Under the pieces are notes generated by a model. It worked only from the letters and a program-made list of their open reading frames with translations. It was not told where the DNA came from and made no database searches. A program made the position numbers and the translations under genes. Source: Lachnospiraceae bacterium (GTDB lineage Bacteria > Bacillota > Clostridia > Lachnospirales > Lachnospiraceae). From it: 64,000 bases of DNA. The stretch covers positions 1-64,000 of the forward strand of contig JAFRSH010000046.1 in NCBI GenBank assembly GCA_017427685.1, in the 5' to 3' direction. Shown here one piece after another: positions 8,152-18,410 of the stretch (position 1 is its first letter; each line of letters opens with the position of its first letter).

Positions 8152-8178
8152 AAGTGATATAGTACACGCCTATATCAC
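8152..8178 (-). terminator. Terminator of the DUF402 gene
   Basis: GTGATATA/TATATCAC stem with the loop GGCGTGTAC, followed on the minus strand by TTTTTTCTTG. The stem overlaps the stop codon of the DUF402 gene at 8175-8177, so the terminator begins inside the gene. Confidence 0.75.
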
Positions 8179-8651
8179 AGATTGAGCCTTTTTACCAGAT
8201 TTTCGAATTCACCGTGTCTTAATACTTCGAGTAAAGAATTAAAGGAGCGGAGGGCCTTGATCATCTGTTCTTTGGTGATCATGCCCTTTTCGAGGGCTTC
8301 GGCCGCTTCGTCGGCATCGAGGATAAGCTCGCGTCCGTCGGGATAAACGATCACGTCGAGCAAAAGGTCGTTGCTTGTAAATGTGTTGTTCTCATCATCG
8401 ATCTCAAACTCACAGATATCGCAATACCAGTGGATGGTCTTGCCGTCCTTGTCCATGATGTTGCTGATCTTCCAGCCGTCCTTAAGGCAATACACGGACA
8501 CGCCCGCAGCAAAATCACTCCTGGGTCTGAGCGGCTTCCACTTGGTGATCAGGTAATTTTCATCAAGAGAAACCCTTTCATCGTCCTTCAGGTCGACAAC
8601 TTCCTTAGGAATATATCTTCTTCTGTAGATGGTAAGATCTTCAAGAACCAT
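8175..8651 (-). CDS. DUF402-domain protein
   Basis: A 158-residue cytoplasmic protein of the DUF402 family. The core beta-barrel shows GWKISNIMDKDGKTIHWYCDICEFEID and LLLDVIVYPDGRELILDADE, whose acidic residues resemble the metal site of DUF402 nucleoside di/triphosphate phosphatases (Ntdp type). A C-terminal helix pair (EEQ-MIKALRSFNSLLEVL region) follows. The exact substrate cannot be assigned. It is a single gene with its own terminator. Confidence 0.8.
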   Translation of the reverse strand: MVLEDLTIYRRRYIPKEVVDLKDDERVSLDENYLITKWKPLRPRSDFAAGVSVYCLKDGWKISNIMDKDGKTIHWYCDICEFEIDDENNTFTSNDLLLDVIVYPDGRELILDADEAAEALEKGMITKEQMIKALRSFNSLLEVLRHGEFENLVKRLNL

Positions 8652-8740
8652 AGTTGCAGCGCCACCCCCGATACAAAAACTTACACATACTATAGCACAT
8701 TTTTACTATAATGTCTTGTCTATTGTACAAATCATGATAA

Positions 8741-8770
8741 ATTAAAACGGCAGCCCTTTCGGACTGCCGT
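8741..8770 (-). terminator. Terminator of the ATP synthase operon
   Basis: ACGGCAG/CTGCCGT stem extended by CC/GG around a GAAA tetraloop (minus strand), followed by TTTTAATTT. It lies 8 bases beyond the atpC stop. Confidence 0.9.
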
Positions 8771-8777
8771 ATGATAC

Positions 8778-9188
8778 TTATTTATCGGCCTGAGCCACAT
8801 CAATTCTGACAAGTGCCCTCTGAAGACGTGCCTTTGCAACTGTCTTCTCCTCCGGAGTGGCGTCCTCGTTTTCGAGAACCTTGAGAGCGTTGTCTCTCGA
8901 GAGCTCAGCTCTGGGCACATCGATGTCTTCCTTCCACTCCCATGTCGTCGCAAGCAAGTGAGCCTTGTTGTTCATCATGGTGATCATGCCGCCGACGCAT
9001 GCTGCGTGACGCTCAGACCCGTCCTCGAGCCTTATATAGGCGTCACCCATTCCGAGCGCCGTACAATAATTCGAGTGTCCGGCAAGGATCGCAAGGTCTC
9101 CGGTTATGGTCCTGCACTTAACGCGCTCGACCTCGCCGGCGAACAGGAGCCCGTCGGGGGTGCCGATCGTTAGCGGATAGTGTGCCAT
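8778..9188 (-). CDS. atpC: ATP synthase F1 epsilon subunit
   Basis: Central-stalk subunit coupling gamma rotation to the catalytic head and inhibiting ATP hydrolysis. At 136 residues it has both the N-terminal beta-sandwich (IGTPDGLLFAGEVERVKCRTITGDLAILAGHSNY) and the C-terminal helical hairpin (ARLQRALVRIDVAQ). Last gene of the operon, 78 bases after atpD. Confidence 0.93.
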   Translation of the reverse strand: MAHYPLTIGTPDGLLFAGEVERVKCRTITGDLAILAGHSNYCTALGMGDAYIRLEDGSERHAACVGGMITMMNNKAHLLATTWEWKEDIDVPRAELSRDNALKVLENEDATPEEKTVAKARLQRALVRIDVAQADK

Positions 9189-9266
9189 ATGGCTAATCTC
9201 CTTTCAGCCCGGAATTCTCGGTTATCGCAGAGTCCCGGCTAAATCGTTCTCTTACATCGGGGCGGA

Positions 9267-10679
<1,413 letters not shown>

Positions 10680-10706
10680 TTAAAGCTTTAAATCTGTCTT
10701 GTTTCT

Positions 10707-11564
10707 TTATAATCCCTCGGCACCGCCGACGATCTCGGTGATCTCCTGGGTTATGCTTGCCTGACGTGCGCGGTTGTATGAGAGATTGAGAGTATCGATC
10801 ATCTCTTCCGCATTGCTGGTCGCCGACTCCATCGCTGTACGTCTTGCGGCCTGCTCACTCGCCATCGAGTCACATACGGCTCCGTAGATGACTCCCGAAA
10901 CGTACTCGGGAACGATGGCATCGAACACCGACACGCTGTCGGGCTCATAAAGTATAAGGTTTCTGATGGGTTCGTCCACTCCGTCGTCATCAAGGTCGGA
11001 CAGAGGAAGGACAGGAAGCACGTGAGGCTGCTGGGAAAGCATGGAGACGAATTCCGTGTAAACAAGTCTTACGCTTCCGTATTCACCGCTCTTGTATGCC
11101 TCGCAAAGGATCTTGGCTATCTCGAAGCAATCCGAAACACCAATATTCGCGATCTGGGCATGGCGCTCCGAAAGGAGCTTTACCTTGCGTTTGCGGAAAT
11201 AATCCACGGCTTTCTTTCCGATGGGGAGGACCACGTAGCCTTCCCTGCCTTTGGCGTCGGCCTCAAGGCATTTGAAAAGATTGGAATTATAACCGCCGGC
11301 AAGACCTCTGTCGCCTGCCATTACGACATAGCAGACTTTCTTGCCCGGCTGGACCGAGGCATATACCGAGGAAAAATCGGTGTTCCCGCAGGCGATGTCC
11401 TTAAGCGTTGCAAAAAGCTCTTTAAAGTAGGGCCTGCAGTTTTCAGATCTTTCCTTGGCTCTGCGCAGCTTCGAGGACGCAACGAGCTCCATTGCCTTGG
11501 TGATCTGCATGGTGCTTCTTACGCTCTTGATGCGCAGCTTAACCGCTTTCATGTTAGCTGCCAT
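10707..11564 (-). CDS. atpG: ATP synthase F1 gamma subunit
   Basis: Rotor shaft of F1. At 285 residues it has the conserved ends: N-terminal KLRIKSVRSTMQITKAMELVASSKLRRA and C-terminal DTLNLSYNRARQASITQEITEIVGGAEGL, which form the coiled coil inside the alpha-beta ring. MAGDRGLAGGYNSNL is the Rossmann-domain signature. Positioned 27 bases after atpA. Confidence 0.97.
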   Translation of the reverse strand: MAANMKAVKLRIKSVRSTMQITKAMELVASSKLRRAKERSENCRPYFKELFATLKDIACGNTDFSSVYASVQPGKKVCYVVMAGDRGLAGGYNSNLFKCLEADAKGREGYVVLPIGKKAVDYFRKRKVKLLSERHAQIANIGVSDCFEIAKILCEAYKSGEYGSVRLVYTEFVSMLSQQPHVLPVLPLSDLDDDGVDEPIRNLILYEPDSVSVFDAIVPEYVSGVIYGAVCDSMASEQAARRTAMESATSNAEEMIDTLNLSYNRARQASITQEITEIVGGAEGL

Positions 11565-11591
11565 AGGATAATCCTCTTCCTAAATCATTCG

Positions 11592-13118
11592 TTAGCTTTG
11601 TTTTGTTTCAAGGAACTGCTTCGTGAATACGTCGAGAGCCTTCTTTAAGTGCTCTTCCGTACTCTCTTCGAGTTTTCCGCTTTCCTTAACGGCCTTGGCG
11701 AATGCAACTCCGTCGGGATCCTTGTCAAGGAATGCGAACAGCTCGCTTTCGTAACGGCGGATATCCTCGATGGGAACGTCCGCAAGTATGTTCTTTGTAA
11801 CCGCGTAGATAATGGCGATCTGCTTTTCAACGGGCACGGGTGAGTTCTGGTCCTGCTTAAGCACTTCCACGATTCTCGCACCCTGATCGAGACGAGCCTT
11901 TGTGTCGGCGTCGAGGTCGGAACCGAACTGAGCGAAGCTCTGGAGCTCACGGTACTGTGAGTAGATAAGCTTCAGGGTACCGGCAACCTTCTTCATAGCC
12001 TTGATCTGCGCATTACCTCCTACACGGGATACCGAGATACCGGGGTTAACCGCAGGCATAACACCTGAGTGGAAAAGCTCGGTCTCAAGGAATATCTGAC
12101 CGTCCGTGATCGAAATAACGTTGGTGGGGATATATGCCGATACATCACCCGCCTGAGTCTCGATAACGGGAAGCGCGGTGAGCGATCCGCCTCCGTGAGC
12201 CGCATCAAGCTTGGCTGCACGCTCGAGAAGTCTCGAGTGGAGGTAGAATACGTCGCCGGGATATGCCTCACGTCCGGGCGGACGACGGATAAGAAGTGAG
12301 AGTGCTCTGTAAGCAACAGCGTGCTTAGAGAGATCATCATAAATAACAAGCACGTGACGGCCCTTATTCATGAAGTACTCACCCATTGCACAGCCCGAGT
12401 AAGGCGCAATGTATTGGAGGGGCGATGCCTCCGAAGCGCTCGCGGATACAACGATCGTGTAATCCATGGCGCCGTTTTTCTTAAGGTTCTCAACAAGGCC
12501 GGCAACCGTTGATCTCTTCTGGCCGATAGCCACGTAGATACAGATTACGTCCTTGCCTTTCTGATTTATGATGGTATCCGTTGCAATGGTCGTCTTTCCG
12601 GTCTGGCGGTCGCCGATGATAAGCTCACGCTGTCCCCTTCCGATGGGGATCATGGAATCGATGGCCTTGATGCCCGTCTCAAGGGGCTCAAATACGGACT
12701 GCCTCTCGCAGATACCGGGTGCGGTGCTCTCGATGGGACGGAATTCTTCCGTCACGATGGGACCCGCTCCGTCGATGGGCTGACCAAGGGCATTAACAAC
12801 ACGCCCGATCATGGCGTCACCTACGGGAACCGACACAACCTTACCGGTACGGTTAACGGTCTGGCCTTCACCGATCTTCTCGTCGGAACCGAAGAGCACG
12901 ATAGAAACGCTGTTCTCTTCAAGGTTCTGAGCCATACCGAAGCTTCCGTCCTCGAACTCGATCAGCTCGCCCGACATGCAGTTGATAAGACCGGCTGCCC
13001 TGGCGATACCGTCACCTACGTTGAGGATGGTTCCGGTTTCGTTCTGCTTAATGGTATTCTCGTAGTATTTGATCTGGCTGCGGATGACTTTGGATATTTC
13101 TTCGGGTTTTAACTGCAT
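11592..13118 (-). CDS. atpA: ATP synthase F1 alpha subunit
   Basis: Non-catalytic nucleotide-binding subunit of F1, 508 residues. It contains the P-loop [11 protein letters not shown], the signature [17 protein letters not shown], and the arginine-finger region [11 protein letters not shown]. The start at ATG 13118 ([12 protein letters not shown]) follows AAAGGAATT; the open frame continues upstream into the end of atpH but without a ribosome site. The gap to atpH is 16 bases. Confidence 0.98.
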   Translation of the reverse strand: MQLKPEEISKVIRSQIKYYENTIKQNETGTILNVGDGIARAAGLINCMSGELIEFEDGSFGMAQNLEENSVSIVLFGSDEKIGEGQTVNRTGKVVSVPVGDAMIGRVVNALGQPIDGAGPIVTEEFRPIESTAPGICERQSVFEPLETGIKAIDSMIPIGRGQRELIIGDRQTGKTTIATDTIINQKGKDVICIYVAIGQKRSTVAGLVENLKKNGAMDYTIVVSASASEASPLQYIAPYSGCAMGEYFMNKGRHVLVIYDDLSKHAVAYRALSLLIRRPPGREAYPGDVFYLHSRLLERAAKLDAAHGGGSLTALPVIETQAGDVSAYIPTNVISITDGQIFLETELFHSGVMPAVNPGISVSRVGGNAQIKAMKKVAGTLKLIYSQYRELQSFAQFGSDLDADTKARLDQGARIVEVLKQDQNSPVPVEKQIAIIYAVTKNILADVPIEDIRRYESELFAFLDKDPDGVAFAKAVKESGKLEESTEEHLKKALDVFTKQFLETKQS

Positions 13119-13134
13119 AATTCCTTTCCATCCT

Positions 13135-13674
13135 TTAGATAATAGTCTCTGACAGTTTCCTGTGAATGCTCTCAAGACGGGTGCTCACCGTGCCGTCGTA
13201 CTGTTTACCGTCGATCTCGACCTTAAGTCCGGCGAGCACGCTCGCATCGACTTTGGTCTTGATGTCGATCTTACGTCCGGTGTTCTTTTCAAGCTTCTCA
13301 CGAAGGGCCGCAAGCTGTTGTTCAGTCAATGCGACAGCGCTTGTGACGAGTGCTTCCGAGATGTTGTTATCACGGTTGTACCTCTTGATGAATGTTTCCC
13401 TGCAACCTTCGAATTCACGCAGAAGTCCGCGTTCACACAAAAGCTTAAGGAAATTCACAAGGTAGCGGTCACAAGAGCTTCCGAAGGCTTCCTCGATAAG
13501 CTCGAGCCTCTTGTCCTTCTTGATGGACGGCTCGAGCAGGAGCGTAAGGTAATCGGGGTTCTCCCTGAAAAGCTTGAACACTTCAGTCAGCTCTTCGAGG
13601 ATCTGCGCCGCGCGATTCTCTTCCACTGCGAGTTCGTAGAGGCTGCCTCCGTAAATAACGGCACGCTGCGTCAT
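13135..13674 (-). CDS. atpH: ATP synthase F1 delta subunit
   Basis: Peripheral-stalk subunit joining the b dimer to the top of F1, 179 residues as is typical. It shows the N-terminal helical bundle ([31 protein letters not shown]) and the C-terminal signature [23 protein letters not shown]. It lies 18 bases after atpF. Confidence 0.95.
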   Translation of the reverse strand: MTQRAVIYGGSLYELAVEENRAAQILEELTEVFKLFRENPDYLTLLLEPSIKKDKRLELIEEAFGSSCDRYLVNFLKLLCERGLLREFEGCRETFIKRYNRDNNISEALVTSAVALTEQQLAALREKLEKNTGRKIDIKTKVDASVLAGLKVEIDGKQYDGTVSTRLESIHRKLSETII

Positions 13675-13692
13675 GTCAACCTCCTCAAATTA

Positions 13693-14226
13693 TCAAGTTC
13701 CGACCTGCTCGATGAACTCGTCGATCAGCTTAGCATGATCCTGCTCGCTGACTTCGCGTTCGATAACCTTGCCGGCAATTTCCATGGCCATGCTGCCGAT
13801 CTCGTTCTTGACTTCGTTGACAGCTTTTCTGCGCTCGAGGGCAATATCCGCTTCGGCGCGGGCCTTCATGGCCACAGCCTCCTGCGAAGCCTCTCTGATG
13901 ATCTCGTCACTCCTGGCAGTAGCATTCTTCTGGGCAAGATCGATGATCTGCGTAGCTTTCTCGCGAGCCTGTTCCATGTTGCTCTCGTACTCTGTTCTGA
14001 GCTTCTCAGCCTCATCACGCGAAACTCTGGCCTTGCGGAGTTCTTCCTCGGCCAGCTCGCGACGCTTATCAAGAACATCACGAACACGCTTGAAAAGGAA
14101 CTTCTTGATCAGGAGCATCTGTATGAAGAGATTGCATATCATGGCAATAATGGTCCAGGTATCGATGGAAACCAATCCGGCTTCTTCAATCTGGGCTGCC
14201 TCAGAAAGCAAAACAAAGCTTCCCAT
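13693..14226 (-). CDS. atpF: ATP synthase Fo b subunit
   Basis: Peripheral-stalk subunit of 177 residues: one N-terminal membrane helix (TWTIIAMICNLFIQMLLIKKFLF, about 24-46) followed by a long charged right-handed coiled coil rich in Glu, Arg and Ala (ELRKARVSRDEAEKLRTEY and onward). The opposite-strand open frames here are a by-product of that composition. Lies 24 bases after atpE. Confidence 0.95.
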   Translation of the reverse strand: MGSFVLLSEAAQIEEAGLVSIDTWTIIAMICNLFIQMLLIKKFLFKRVRDVLDKRRELAEEELRKARVSRDEAEKLRTEYESNMEQAREKATQIIDLAQKNATARSDEIIREASQEAVAMKARAEADIALERRKAVNEVKNEIGSMAMEIAGKVIEREVSEQDHAKLIDEFIEQVGT

Positions 14227-14250
14227 GCTCTTTCCTCCTAAATCCTAATC

Positions 14251-14568
<318 letters not shown>

Positions 14569-15327
14569 TCAGCCCTCCGCTGCATTGGCGATATACATGG
14601 TGGTCAGCATGCAGAAGATGTAAGCCTGCATGACTCCGGTGAACCAGTCAAAGTAGAACGAGAGGATCGCCGGGATTCCAACATCAAGGATCGGTATGGT
14701 CGAAAGCACGTTTCCGACCGCTCCGGGGATCAGTCCGAACAGCGCCGAGCTGGCTCCTGCGAGCGCAGCGTAGATCAGGCCGTTGATAACCAAACCCGAG
14801 AGGATGTTTCCGAAGTGACGGCACGCCATACTGATGGGTGTTGACAGCTCGGAAAGCACATTAAAAGGTGTGAGCAGCGGGATGGGTTTTGTGAATCCCA
14901 GGAGGTAACCTCCGAATCCACCCGCTTTTATCTTCTGCGCCGTGATCATGATGAACACGACGATCGCCCATGCCGCTTCGGTGTTGAGGTCGGCGGTAGG
15001 GCTTCTCACCCCGAGAAGTCCGATAAGGTTCGAGAAAAGGCTTGTCGCAAACAGCGCCGCAACGAAGGGAACCATGTACGAGAACTTCGAACCCATGTTG
15101 CCGATGACGAACTTGTCCGCCATCTCGACCAGCCACTCGGCAAGCGCCTGTCGTTTGCTGATCTTTTCAACCTTCATGTTGTGAGTGAGGAAGACGCACA
15201 GCAACGTGATCGCAAGCATCACTATCCAACTCACTATCAGTGTCTCGGTCAGGGGGAACCTGCCGAGCAGCGGGATATCCGGTCCGATATAACCGTAGAC
15301 CTTTGCTCCGGAAATACTAATCTCCAT
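14569..15327 (-). CDS. atpB: ATP synthase Fo a subunit
   Basis: Stator membrane subunit carrying the ion half-channels, 252 residues with about six hydrophobic helices. The essential arginine lies in ISMACRHFGNILSGLVING, the conserved helix facing the c ring, and the C-terminal AYIFCMLTTMYIANA is the last-helix signature. ATG at 15327 follows AGGTGAAATGA. Confidence 0.95.
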   Translation of the reverse strand: MEISISGAKVYGYIGPDIPLLGRFPLTETLIVSWIVMLAITLLCVFLTHNMKVEKISKRQALAEWLVEMADKFVIGNMGSKFSYMVPFVAALFATSLFSNLIGLLGVRSPTADLNTEAAWAIVVFIMITAQKIKAGGFGGYLLGFTKPIPLLTPFNVLSELSTPISMACRHFGNILSGLVINGLIYAALAGASSALFGLIPGAVGNVLSTIPILDVGIPAILSFYFDWFTGVMQAYIFCMLTTMYIANAAEG

Positions 15328-15398
15328 TCATTTCACCTACTTTTTATAAGTGTTTGTTTTAACGCCTATGTCAAAGCTCCGGGTTTCACGGCTTACGC

Positions 15399-15857
15399 TC
15401 AGGCTTTGTTCGCTATGCCCAGAAGCTTGATCCCGAGTGTCGGGAACAGCAAAGGCATGATCCCCGCAACCGGGTTGAAGCAAGGCACTGCGATCGCGAT
15501 CACTACCCACACTATCATCATGAGGAATCTCAGCCTCATGCTGGTGCTCATGATCTTGCGAGCTCTGCCGGTGTCCTCTTCGGACACGTTTCCTTCCTCG
15601 TCGACGGCCGGCTCGAGTGATGTCACTTTAACGACCGCGAGACCCATAAGGAAGAAGTTGAGTATATCAATGACACCGCAGCACACTCCGCCGAGTATCA
15701 CCGTATAATCAAAAGGCACATCCCATACCTCGGGAGGGCAAAACCTGTTTAATAAGAAAAAGCCGAGGAGCATGATTGCTATTCCCGCATAAGCGATCGC
15801 TCCGACCCTCAATGTCTCTTTCCTGACAACAGGATCGATTCCCCTTCGTCCGCTCAT
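15399..15857 (-). CDS. atpI: AtpI-like ATP synthase-associated membrane protein
   Basis: A 152-residue membrane protein in the position of atpI, between atpZ and atpB. It has four hydrophobic helices: residues about 17-37, 46-70, 100-125 and 128-145. AtpI proteins help c-ring assembly. The start is uncertain. I chose ATG 15857 (MSGRRGID), which follows CCGGGGGAAAAGAT; the same frame is open to an ATG at 15971 preceded by GAGGCACGA, which would add 38 glycine/arginine-rich residues encoded by a small direct repeat (GTTTCCTGCGGTCAC at about 15927 and 15950). Family call rests mainly on position and topology. Confidence 0.7.
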   Translation of the reverse strand: MSGRRGIDPVVRKETLRVGAIAYAGIAIMLLGFFLLNRFCPPEVWDVPFDYTVILGGVCCGVIDILNFFLMGLAVVKVTSLEPAVDEEGNVSEEDTGRARKIMSTSMRLRFLMMIVWVVIAIAVPCFNPVAGIMPLLFPTLGIKLLGIANKA

Positions 15858-15978
15858 ATCTTTTCCCCCGGCTGATAACCCTGCTCCTTGATGACCCTTG
15901 TTCCGACCGGTTCTTCGGTTTCCTGCGGTCACGGATCGTCCGGCTCCGCTGTTTCCTGCGGTCACACACATTCGTGCC

Positions 15979-16239
15979 TCAAGAATGGTCGTTAAAGGAG
16001 ATCGGGTTCTTTTTTTCCTTTTCTGTCTTGTTCACCGTAAACAAATAAAACTTATATGCTGTCATAAAGGCGGCTCCAAGCCCGAAAACAATCCCCACGA
16101 TGTAGATCCAGGCTCCGAGCTCAAATCTGCTGTCTAGCCACCAGCATCCCAACATGCACAACACAAGAGGTGCCGCGAACGACAAGCCCAGCTGCGCGAG
16201 CAAGGATACATGCTTTATGATTTCTTGTAAACCTTTCAT
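15979..16239 (-). CDS. atpZ: AtpZ/AtpI-family small membrane protein
   Basis: An 86-residue protein with two membrane helices (LLAQLGLSFAAPLVLCMLGCW, WIYIVGIVFGLGAAFMTAYKFY) linked by the short charged turn LDSRFELGA, the AtpZ pattern. AtpZ and AtpI form a complex in some bacteria, possibly handling Mg2+ or Ca2+ for the ATP synthase. First gene of the atp operon. Confidence 0.88.
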   Translation of the reverse strand: MKGLQEIIKHVSLLAQLGLSFAAPLVLCMLGCWWLDSRFELGAWIYIVGIVFGLGAAFMTAYKFYLFTVNKTEKEKKNPISFNDHS

Positions 16240-16292
16240 GAAGTTTCCTTGTTTTGCTCACAAATACGAATATAAAAATCTAACCATCTTTT

Positions 16293-16321
16293 ATTGTAGC
16301 AAATTCTTGGCATAAAATCAA
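16293..16321 (-). promoter_or_regulatory. Sigma-A promoter of the atp operon
   Basis: TTGATT (16321-16316), 17-base spacer, TACAAT (16298-16293) on the minus strand, 54 bases upstream of the atpZ start codon. Confidence 0.75.
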
Positions 16322-16403
16322 GCTGTTTAGTAAATAAATCGCCAAAAATCCCGCATAAACAAAACAATCGCCAAATTAGCCTTTTGTTTAAAACACAATC
16401 CTC

Positions 16404-16433
16404 TTGCAAAGCTTTCACTCTCTGTGCTATAAT
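16404..16433 (+). promoter_or_regulatory. Promoter of the tRNA-Leu gene
   Basis: TTGCAA, 18-base spacer and a perfect TATAAT on the plus strand, 18 bases upstream of the first base of the mature tRNA. Confidence 0.8.
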
Positions 16434-16451
16434 TCGTCAGTCGGTATATTC

Positions 16452-16535
16452 GCGGAGGTGGCGGAATTGGCAGACGCGCACGGTTCAGGTCCGTGTGAAA
16501 GCAATTTCATGTGGGTTCAAGTCCCATCCCCCGCA
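16452..16535 (+). tRNA. tRNA-Leu (CAG)
   Basis: An 84-base class II tRNA. The anticodon stem-loop is CACGG-TTCAGGT-CCGTG, giving anticodon CAG. The variable arm is GTGAAAGCAATTTCAT-like and the T arm is GTGGG-TTCAAGT-CCCAT. The acceptor GCGGAGG pairs with CCCCCGC except for an A5-C68 mismatch, which is unusual. The CCA end is not encoded. Confidence 0.93.
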
Positions 16536-16536
16536 T
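16515..16536 (+). repeat. tRNA 3'-end repeat, copy 1
   Basis: The last 22 bases of the tRNA-Leu gene plus one T, identical to 16634-16655. Such duplications of a tRNA 3' end mark integration sites, but here the copies are only 119 bases apart. Confidence 0.85.
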
Positions 16537-16540
16537 AGTC

Positions 16541-16572
16541 AACGCCGGGTCTTATGCCCCGGCGTTTTTATT
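16541..16572 (+). terminator. Terminator of tRNA-Leu
   Basis: AACGCCGGG/CCCCGGCGTT stem with loop TCTTATG, then TTTTTATTT on the plus strand, 5 bases past the tRNA. Confidence 0.9.
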
Positions 16573-16582
16573 TCCAATATTT

Positions 16583-16613
16583 GGACTTGAAGCCACCTTC
16601 GGTGGCCCGCATT
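16583..16613 (+). repeat. 31-bp repeat, copy 1
   Basis: Matches 16815-16845 at 30 of 31 positions. It contains a GCCACC-TTC-GGTGGC hairpin and overlaps a second hairpin CCGCATTT/AAATGCGG (16607-16630). Its beginning is the reverse complement of part of the tRNA T arm. Confidence 0.85.
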
Positions 16614-16633
16614 TGAAAACCAAAATGCGGAGC

Positions 16634-16655
16634 GTTCAAGTCCCATCCCCCGCAT
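16634..16655 (+). repeat. tRNA 3'-end repeat, copy 2
   Basis: Exact second copy of the 22 bases at 16515-16536, starting inside the T arm. The rest of a tRNA is absent, so this is not a second tRNA gene. Confidence 0.85.
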
Positions 16656-16664
16656 GTCAAGTGA

Positions 16665-16698
16665 GTGGACCCGTCGTACGAAAGTACGAGGGGTCCAC
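16665..16698. repeat. Long hairpin with GAAA loop
   Basis: GTGGACCC-g-TCGTAC (16665-16679), GAAA, then GTACGA-g-GGGTCCAC: a 15-position stem with one G-G mismatch. There is no T run on the plus strand immediately after it. Confidence 0.85.
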
Positions 16699-16755
16699 TT
16701 TGTGTTTGCACAGGGAAAGTGCGATGGTTTAACGCACTTTTCCCTAAACACAAAG
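16699..16755. repeat. Imperfect long inverted repeat
   Basis: TTTGTGTTT pairs with AAACACAAA and GGGAAAGTGCG with CGCACTTTTCCC around the loop ATGGTTTAA. It directly follows the preceding hairpin, and a GCTGCGGAGCAGC hairpin follows it. The whole interval 16540-16847 holds palindromes and no gene. Confidence 0.8.
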
Positions 16756-16814
16756 CTGCGGAGCAGCTCGCGTTCATTCCGAGGTGTTTTCGAGGAATGA
16801 CTTCCTTAAGTCCG

Positions 16815-16845
16815 GGACTTGAAGCCACCTTCGGCGGCCCGCATT
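16815..16845 (+). repeat. 31-bp repeat, copy 2
   Basis: Second copy of 16583-16613 with one base changed (T to C), which opens one pair of the hairpin. Ends 2 bases before the stop codon of the convergent DUF6273 gene. GGGACTTGAA at 16814-16823 is an inverted copy of the tRNA T-arm sequence TTCAAGTCCC. Confidence 0.85.
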
Positions 16846-16847
16846 CT

Positions 16848-18338
16848 TTATTTGTTTATTACATTGCAGAACTTCAGGTTGACTTTTATGACATTTACAA
16901 CGCCGAACTCATAAACGTTACAGTCAAATTCTCCGATACGGATCTTGCCGTTCTGGTCGACCAGTATGGTCTCGCCGGGCTTCTCGTTCGCTACCCAGTA
17001 CATGCCGTACAGCGTGACCCCATGCCTCGTTGCCTTGTGATTGGTACCGAGATCATAGATCTTTGAAGGCTCAACAACCCTGTTCTTGTCGGCGTCCTTA
17101 GAAGTACTGAAACCGTAATCTTTATTCGTCAGCATTTCCAGCGTCGGTATGCCAAACTTGGCCTTAGTTCCACAGATATCCATCTCGATCAGAACACGCT
17201 CTACGATCTTTGTCTTCGGCCAGAACGTTCTTTCTTCTTTTTTGTAATTGTTGGGTTCGTTAAGCATATAATACAGACTGCTCGTCTTCCAAGTGGTGGT
17301 CTTTGTTTCGCGATACCCGTCATAACCGCCGCCTTCAACAATGCTGTTGTTCATAAGGAGCACGTAATCATCGGTCTGTTCAAGGATCCTCCATTCCACG
17401 GGGACATACTTGAACGGGCCTATATCGAAATGATCATCGTATGTGTACTCGTCTCCGTCATATAAATAAATCCCGTGATCACAGGGTGCAGCGAGGATCT
17501 TTGCCTTAAGCACTTTGTCGGTGATCAGCTTGGTAGGTCCGGTTCCGAAATACGCGTATCCGTTCTTGAAGGTGATATCGGCATATTTGGGTGCGGTGTT
17601 GCCTTTCTCGTCCATGCTGCGCAGCTTTATCATCTCGGAGCGGGCGAGCGGATTCCTCAGCTCCACATCTGCCTCTTTTTCGAATGCGTAGAGGATCGCA
17701 TAGCATTCTCCCAGTTCGATGGCGCCGACCGCCCTCTCCGTTTCGTCATAGTTAAACGGTGATGACACGGCACGTGTTCCGTCGGGATCAACTATAAGCA
17801 GCCTGACCACTGCGTTTTCAAACTCTTCATCACATTCGTATTCGAACTGATATTTGTCTCTGTCGCATCCGCCCGGAATTCCGATCCCCATCGTGAAATC
17901 CGTGAGAGTGCCCTCGGCAAATCTGATCCCCACAGGAACTCGCGACAAAACGTCCGACTTAACGGTGATGTTTTTTCTGACGGAAGCGTCCGACCAGACC
18001 TTGGTCTTTCCTTCCTTGTGATATGCCTTGACGCTGAAGGTATACTTGCCGGGGTAAAAAGGCGAATACGTAAATGTCCTCGTCTTTTTACCGTTCTTTT
18101 TGATCAGGGCAACGGAACGGATCTTTCCGCTTCCGGGTTCCTTGGCATAGATACGGTAGCCGTCGGCATCGGCGTTTTTCGAGATCGTGATCGTGATAAG
18201 GCTCTCGTCCCCGGAGATCTTCAGCTTAAACTTCGGGGCAGCGGGCTTGACCGCCTCGTCTGCCTGCACGGGCAGCGCGTTAAAAGATGTGAAAAGTGTA
18301 GCGAGTGCTATCAGTAATACCAGTATCTTTTTTGCCAT
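16848..18338 (-). CDS. Secreted protein with Fn3-like and DUF6273 domains
   Basis: A 496-residue exported protein with a clear signal peptide (KKILVLLIALATLFTSFNALPVQA). Residues about 30-120 resemble a fibronectin type III repeat (PAAPKFKLKISGDESLITITISKNADADGYRIY, YSPFYPGKYTFSVKAYHKEGKTKVWSDASVRK). The C-terminal 200 residues match the DUF6273 pattern (PVEWRILEQTDDYVLLMNNS, WKTSSLYYMLN, YWVANEK), found in surface proteins of gut Clostridia; function is unknown. The start is ATG 18338, preceded by GGAGGTACAGAA. Confidence 0.8.
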   Translation of the reverse strand: MAKKILVLLIALATLFTSFNALPVQADEAVKPAAPKFKLKISGDESLITITISKNADADGYRIYAKEPGSGKIRSVALIKKNGKKTRTFTYSPFYPGKYTFSVKAYHKEGKTKVWSDASVRKNITVKSDVLSRVPVGIRFAEGTLTDFTMGIGIPGGCDRDKYQFEYECDEEFENAVVRLLIVDPDGTRAVSSPFNYDETERAVGAIELGECYAILYAFEKEADVELRNPLARSEMIKLRSMDEKGNTAPKYADITFKNGYAYFGTGPTKLITDKVLKAKILAAPCDHGIYLYDGDEYTYDDHFDIGPFKYVPVEWRILEQTDDYVLLMNNSIVEGGGYDGYRETKTTTWKTSSLYYMLNEPNNYKKEERTFWPKTKIVERVLIEMDICGTKAKFGIPTLEMLTNKDYGFSTSKDADKNRVVEPSKIYDLGTNHKATRHGVTLYGMYWVANEKPGETILVDQNGKIRIGEFDCNVYEFGVVNVIKVNLKFCNVINK

Positions 18339-18410
18339 TTCTGTACCTCCGACTATCAATTTGAATTTACCTGCGCGGGTATCATTTCGGCATATACATC
18401 CTCACATTTA

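Noticed and set aside
16515..16655. att-like duplication suggesting an integrated element after tRNA-Leu
   Set aside because: The copies are only 119 bases apart and no integrase or mobile gene lies between or beside them; an intact element is excluded, though a footprint remains possible.
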